64,000 nucleotides of DNA, taken from Bradyrhizobium sp. ISRA430. GTDB taxonomy: Bacteria > Pseudomonadota > Alphaproteobacteria > Rhizobiales > Xanthobacteraceae. Positions 61,326 through 64,000 of this stretch are shown here, one piece after another. Location: contig NZ_CP094516.1 in assembly GCF_029909975.1 (NCBI RefSeq), positions 3,658,001-3,722,000 of the forward strand. The letters are read 5' to 3'. Within the stretch, counting starts at the first letter, position 1; every line of letters starts with the position of its first letter. Both the position numbers and the translations under genes were made by a program. Below the pieces are notes generated by a model that was given only the letters and a program-made list of their open reading frames with translations, did no database searches and had not been told where the DNA came from.

Positions 61326-62096
61326 ATGTATATTATCGTTGATGACCGCGAGAGCGTCACGAACAGCTACGTAGGAGGGCTCGTTCGTGAAGGCGTATCG
61401 TCGATCGGCTTCTCCTGCGGGGAATTCTGGGACTGGCTGCAATCCGCGAGCGACGCGGATCTCGCAGCGGTCGACGCGTTCCTTCTGGGAGATTCCGATG
61501 CTCGCGGAAGTCTGCCTCGGGCGGTGCGCAAACGATCCGCAGCTCCCATCATCGCCGTGAGCGGCCAGAAAATGCTCAAGAACACGCTGGAGCTGTTCGA
61601 GGCGGGCGTGGACGACGTCGTCCACGTGCCGATCCATCTACGCGAAATACTCGCCCGGACGGCCGCGATCGCGCGCCGCCGGGCGGGCGACCTGCCGAGG
61701 CCGTGCGAGACCAGGATCCAGGTCTTCTTCAACGGGCGCGATCCGGAGATCGCCGGCCGCGCCCTCACCCTGCCACGCCGCGAGTTGCGTATCCTCGAAT
61801 ACATGGTCGGCAATCACGGAAAATGGATCACCAAGACGCAGATCTTCAACGCGGTCTATGGCATCTTCGAGTCCACGTTCGACGAGAGCGTGATCGAGAG
61901 CCATGTCAGCAAGCTGCGCAAGAAGCTCCGTGACCGCCTCGGCTTCGACGCGATCGTGGCGCGGCGTTACGTCGGATATCGGCTCAACATTCCAGCCAGC
62001 GAGGCGATGGACGAGCCGATGCAGGAGCTGGGCGAGGTCGGTATCCTGCTCAACAGGGCGCACGCCGCTCCGGCGGCGTATCCGGCCGGAAACTGA
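61326..62096 (+). CDS. ftcR: Flagellar transcriptional regulator FtcR (OmpR-type response regulator)
   Basis: Start ATG 61326, 256 residues. Receiver-like domain 1-115 begins MYIIVDDRESVTNSYVGGLV; D50 is at the phospho-acceptor position, but the conserved Lys near 101 is replaced (DDVVHVPIHLREIL). Winged helix 145-222 of OmpR type (PRRELRILEYM, VIESHVSKLRKKLRDRLG, YVGYRL). In Brucella and rhizobia FtcR is the master activator of flagellar genes. Flagellar genes lie downstream on the opposite strand. Confidence 0.9.
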   Translation: MYIIVDDRESVTNSYVGGLVREGVSSIGFSCGEFWDWLQSASDADLAAVDAFLLGDSDARGSLPRAVRKRSAAPIIAVSGQKMLKNTLELFEAGVDDVVHVPIHLREILARTAAIARRRAGDLPRPCETRIQVFFNGRDPEIAGRALTLPRRELRILEYMVGNHGKWITKTQIFNAVYGIFESTFDESVIESHVSKLRKKLRDRLGFDAIVARRYVGYRLNIPASEAMDEPMQELGEVGILLNRAHAAPAAYPAGN

Positions 62097-62126
62097 CGCC
62101 GCAAGGCATCGACACGACAGCGACAC

Positions 62127-62158
62127 CGGCCTCTGCGGCAAGACAGCCGCAGAGGCCG
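62127..62158. terminator. Hairpin between converging ftcR and flagellar-region genes
   Basis: CGGCCTCTGCGGC, 6-nt loop, GCCGCAGAGGCCG: perfect 13-bp stem 30 bp after the ftcR stop. Probably terminates from both sides; only a short T-run follows. Confidence 0.65.
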
Positions 62159-62216
62159 ATGCACTTTAAGCTACAGCCTGGACGCGATGCCGGCACGTCT
62201 CGGCCGAGGCGTCACG

Positions 62217-62675
62217 TCACGGCTTCTGCTGGAATTCGTCCTTCGAGACGTAGTTGAAATCGTCGACCAGGACGTCCTGGACGACGTCGGCCTGCATGCG
62301 CTCATTGACGCGCTGCTTGATCGCGGCCGTGAGAACGGACAGGTCGTAGCGGGCGAGCTTCCTGAAATCCAGGCGGTCGTCCGCATAGATCCTGCGAAAA
62401 GCCTCGTCCACGACGAACGGCTCGGGCGGAACGGTGAGCTGGTGCATGGTCCGCGCCTCCACGGTGTAGACGAACCGTGCGACGATGTAGCCCTGCACGC
62501 CGCCATTCTCGACCATGGGCACGCTCAGCGCCCTCGTCTTCTGGTATTGCAGCCCGTCGAGATATTCGTCCTTGGCGGACAACAGGCTGCCGTTCTCCTT
62601 CCAGTAGGCCACGGCATAGCTCGTGCCCGCAGTGAGGATGCACACCCAAAGTCCGGCCAGCACCAGCCTGATCAT
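62217..62675 (-). CDS. Flagellar-cluster hypothetical protein with one N-terminal membrane span (152 aa)
   Basis: ATG 62675 overlaps the stop of the FlgN-like gene by 4 bp. N-terminal hydrophobic segment 1-23 (IRLVLAGLWVCILTAGTSYAV), then an alpha/beta domain (GYIVARFVYTVEARTMHQL, DVLVDDFNYVSKDEF). Length and topology are FliL-like but the sequence is not clearly so. Co-translated with flagellar assembly genes, so a motor or basal-body accessory role is likely. Confidence 0.7.
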   Translation of the reverse strand: MIRLVLAGLWVCILTAGTSYAVAYWKENGSLLSAKDEYLDGLQYQKTRALSVPMVENGGVQGYIVARFVYTVEARTMHQLTVPPEPFVVDEAFRRIYADDRLDFRKLARYDLSVLTAAIKQRVNERMQADVVQDVLVDDFNYVSKDEFQQKP

Positions 62676-63178
62676 TTGCGGTCCTGCGCTGCGCGACCGC
62701 TATAGGTGCCGTCCGACTCGGAATCCCTGATCGCCTTGATGATGATGGTCGCGACTTCCCGCACTGCGTCGTAGTGCATCTCGAGCAACGCACGATTTCG
62801 CTCGAGCTTCTGGCGCAGCCGCTGAATCTCCTCGGTGATCTCGGCCTCGCCGCCGGGAGGAATCCGCGCCCGCATCAGGCGGACGAACTCCAGCATGCTC
62901 CGGCTCTTGCGTGTGCTGAAGTCGTCGAAGTCGACCTTCTTTCCTGCGGCGAGTGCAACCGTCTCCTCCTCCACGATGCTCTCGAGGCGCCGGATCGCCG
63001 CCAAGAGGCCGCTGACCTGATCCGACTTCACGGCATCGGCCGCGCTGACCGCTACCTCGCCGCCGGCATTCGGCACATGCACGGGCAGCAAGGCCTCGTC
63101 AGCCACCGCGTCGGCCATAGCCTCGGCCTGTGCCGCCAGCGATTCCATCAGTTCCGTCGCGCCGTCATCTGCCTGCAT
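62672..63178 (-). CDS. FlgN-like flagellar chaperone
   Basis: 168 residues, all helical, acidic N-terminus, and a long heptad region (SGLLAAIRRLESIVEEETVA, ITEEIQRLRQKLERNRALLE). This fits FlgN-type chaperones for hook-associated proteins, and the neighbourhood (FlgJ-like, FtcR) is flagellar. No enzymatic motifs. Symbol withheld because helical chaperones are weakly conserved. Confidence 0.65.
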   Translation of the reverse strand: MQADDGATELMESLAAQAEAMADAVADEALLPVHVPNAGGEVAVSAADAVKSDQVSGLLAAIRRLESIVEEETVALAAGKKVDFDDFSTRKSRSMLEFVRLMRARIPPGGEAEITEEIQRLRQKLERNRALLEMHYDAVREVATIIIKAIRDSESDGTYSGRAAQDRK

Positions 63179-63221
63179 GAGAAGTCCACCCCTCGACTGT
63201 CGTCACCCGTTCCAAAATCCG

Positions 63222-63689
63222 TCATCCGGCCTTGCCCACCTCGTCGCGAACCGCCGGGTGCGCAGCGGCGAGCTGCTTGGCAATGCCGATCCCCTTGCCC
63301 GCCGCGAGCTGATTGCCGAGCTGCTCCGCCAGCATCGACTTCCAGACGCTGCCGGCGGTTCCCTTGCCGAATACCTCCTCCGAGTCCTTCGGCAGCATCG
63401 TCTCGACGAAGGTCTGGAGGATGAAGGCCTCGAACTTGCGATACACGTCGCCCGACGCCGGCGCCTTGATTACCTGTACCGGCGCGGCATTCGGCGTCTG
63501 CACTTCCGTCGCCTTTGCCGCCGCTTGCCCGCCGGCCGCAGCCTTGCCGACCTCGGCTTCCATCGTGGCGGCAAAGTCGACATTTGACGATTTCAGAGCG
63601 TCCAGCTTCGCAGTCGCAGAGCGCTGCGTCACGGGATCGGCTGCCTCCAGGACGTCGAGCACGAGGTCGGGTGTCGCTGTCACGATCAT
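63222..63689 (-). CDS. flgJ: FlgJ-like rod-binding protein (no muramidase domain)
   Basis: Start ATG 63689, overlapping the stop of the upstream gene as ATGA; 155 residues. Rod-binding domain about 80-140 (YRKFEAFILQTFVETMLPKD, VFGKGTAGSVWKSMLAEQLG). As in other alphaproteobacteria it consists only of the rod-binding part. Acts as scaffold for flagellar rod assembly in the periplasm. Confidence 0.82.
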   Translation of the reverse strand: MIVTATPDLVLDVLEAADPVTQRSATAKLDALKSSNVDFAATMEAEVGKAAAGGQAAAKATEVQTPNAAPVQVIKAPASGDVYRKFEAFILQTFVETMLPKDSEEVFGKGTAGSVWKSMLAEQLGNQLAAGKGIGIAKQLAAAHPAVRDEVGKAG

Positions 63690-64000
63690 GTTCGAATCCG
63701 GCTGGTTGGCATGGACGTCCAATCAGGCGCGGCGGGGCGTGTGCCGGCCATGTCCTCGAGCGAGCGCTTCTCGGTCTCGCGACGCTTGTCCGCGAGCGCC
63801 GCCCTCGCGACCTGCTCGAGCTGCTTGACACGCCGGCTCTCGGACCGGACCTGATCGAGCTGGCGCGAGGCCTGCGCCTGTACGGCGCGAGCGCCAATGC
63901 TCGTATTCGTCAGGCGCCGCGCGATCGACTCGCTCGATGACCCCGCCGGCAGCTCCGCACGATTGAGCGCCGCGACCAGCCAGGCCTGCTCGTCCTGCAT
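63686..64000 (-). CDS. Hypothetical coiled-coil protein of the flagellar operon (5' end at or beyond window edge)
   Basis: At least 104 residues; an ATG sits exactly at 64000-63998, so the true start may be this or upstream. Begins MQDEQAWLVAALNRAELPAG; helical and Arg/Gln-rich in the middle (QASRQLDQVRSESRRVKQLE). Translationally coupled to flgJ. FliJ-like chaperone is one option; unproven. Confidence 0.5.
   Translation of the reverse strand: MQDEQAWLVAALNRAELPAGSSSESIARRLTNTSIGARAVQAQASRQLDQVRSESRRVKQLEQVARAALADKRRETEKRSLEDMAGTRPAAPDWTSMPTSRIRT

Overview
The window is GC-rich, gene-dense DNA from an alphaproteobacterium, most likely a Bradyrhizobium-type member of the Hyphomicrobiales. This is an inference from an FtcR-type flagellar regulator beside rhizobial FlgN/FlgJ-like genes, small-heat-shock genes with a ROSE-like RNA thermometer leader, many solute importers and catabolic regulators, and several short palindromic intergenic repeats of the kind common in that genus. 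No rRNA, tRNA, CRISPR array, phage or intact insertion sequence was seen.

Layout. 1-6.1 kb: an exported CxxCH protein (cut by the window edge), a Tat-type MmgE/PrpD protein plus the remnant of a second one, a PdxA-like dehydrogenase, a DctA dicarboxylate carrier and a divergent LysR regulator. 6.3-10.1 kb: small hypothetical genes, one intact and one frame-disrupted Hsp20 gene, and a GH79-like secreted glycosidase. 10-15.4 kb: MHS transporter, branched-chain-type binding protein, KstD-like flavoprotein, IclR regulator. 15.5-27.3 kb: a large amino-acid/2-oxo-acid catabolic region. It has a SDR, a split ThDP decarboxylase, a GntR regulator, and a tight six-gene operon (2-hydroxyacid dehydrogenase, RidA, aminotransferase, ThDP enzyme, FAD amino-acid dehydrogenase, Asp/Glu racemase) divergent from a polar amino-acid ABC importer.

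27.3-32.8 kb is a patchwork: an AraC regulator, small secreted proteins, an EF-hand protein, gene relics, a 20-unit GA microsatellite and MITE-like repeats. 32.8-38.2 kb: one frameshifted and one intact type-B carboxylesterase, an MHS transporter and a divergent TetR regulator. 38.5-45.6 kb: a polyamine/opine-type ABC operon with a PuuB-like oxidase and a HAD dehalogenase, whose ATPase gene carries an in-frame stop. 45.6-53.4 kb: a hexuronate-type module (UxuA, Zn alcohol dehydrogenase, TRAP transporter, UxuR-like GntR regulator, UxuB) with a clear UxuR-like operator in the divergent promoter. 53.5-60.5 kb: small enzymes, a class-C beta-lactamase-like hydrolase, an MHS transporter, a MarR regulator and a membrane-anchored coiled-coil protein. 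61.3-64 kb: edge of a flagellar region (FtcR, FlgN-like, FlgJ-like).

Functionally the window is mostly self-contained 'transporter + enzymes + regulator' modules. Three genes (hsp20, carboxylesterase, ABC ATPase) are broken by single small lesions, and at least three further relics are visible, so part of the segment is under gene decay, unless the three lesions are sequencing errors.
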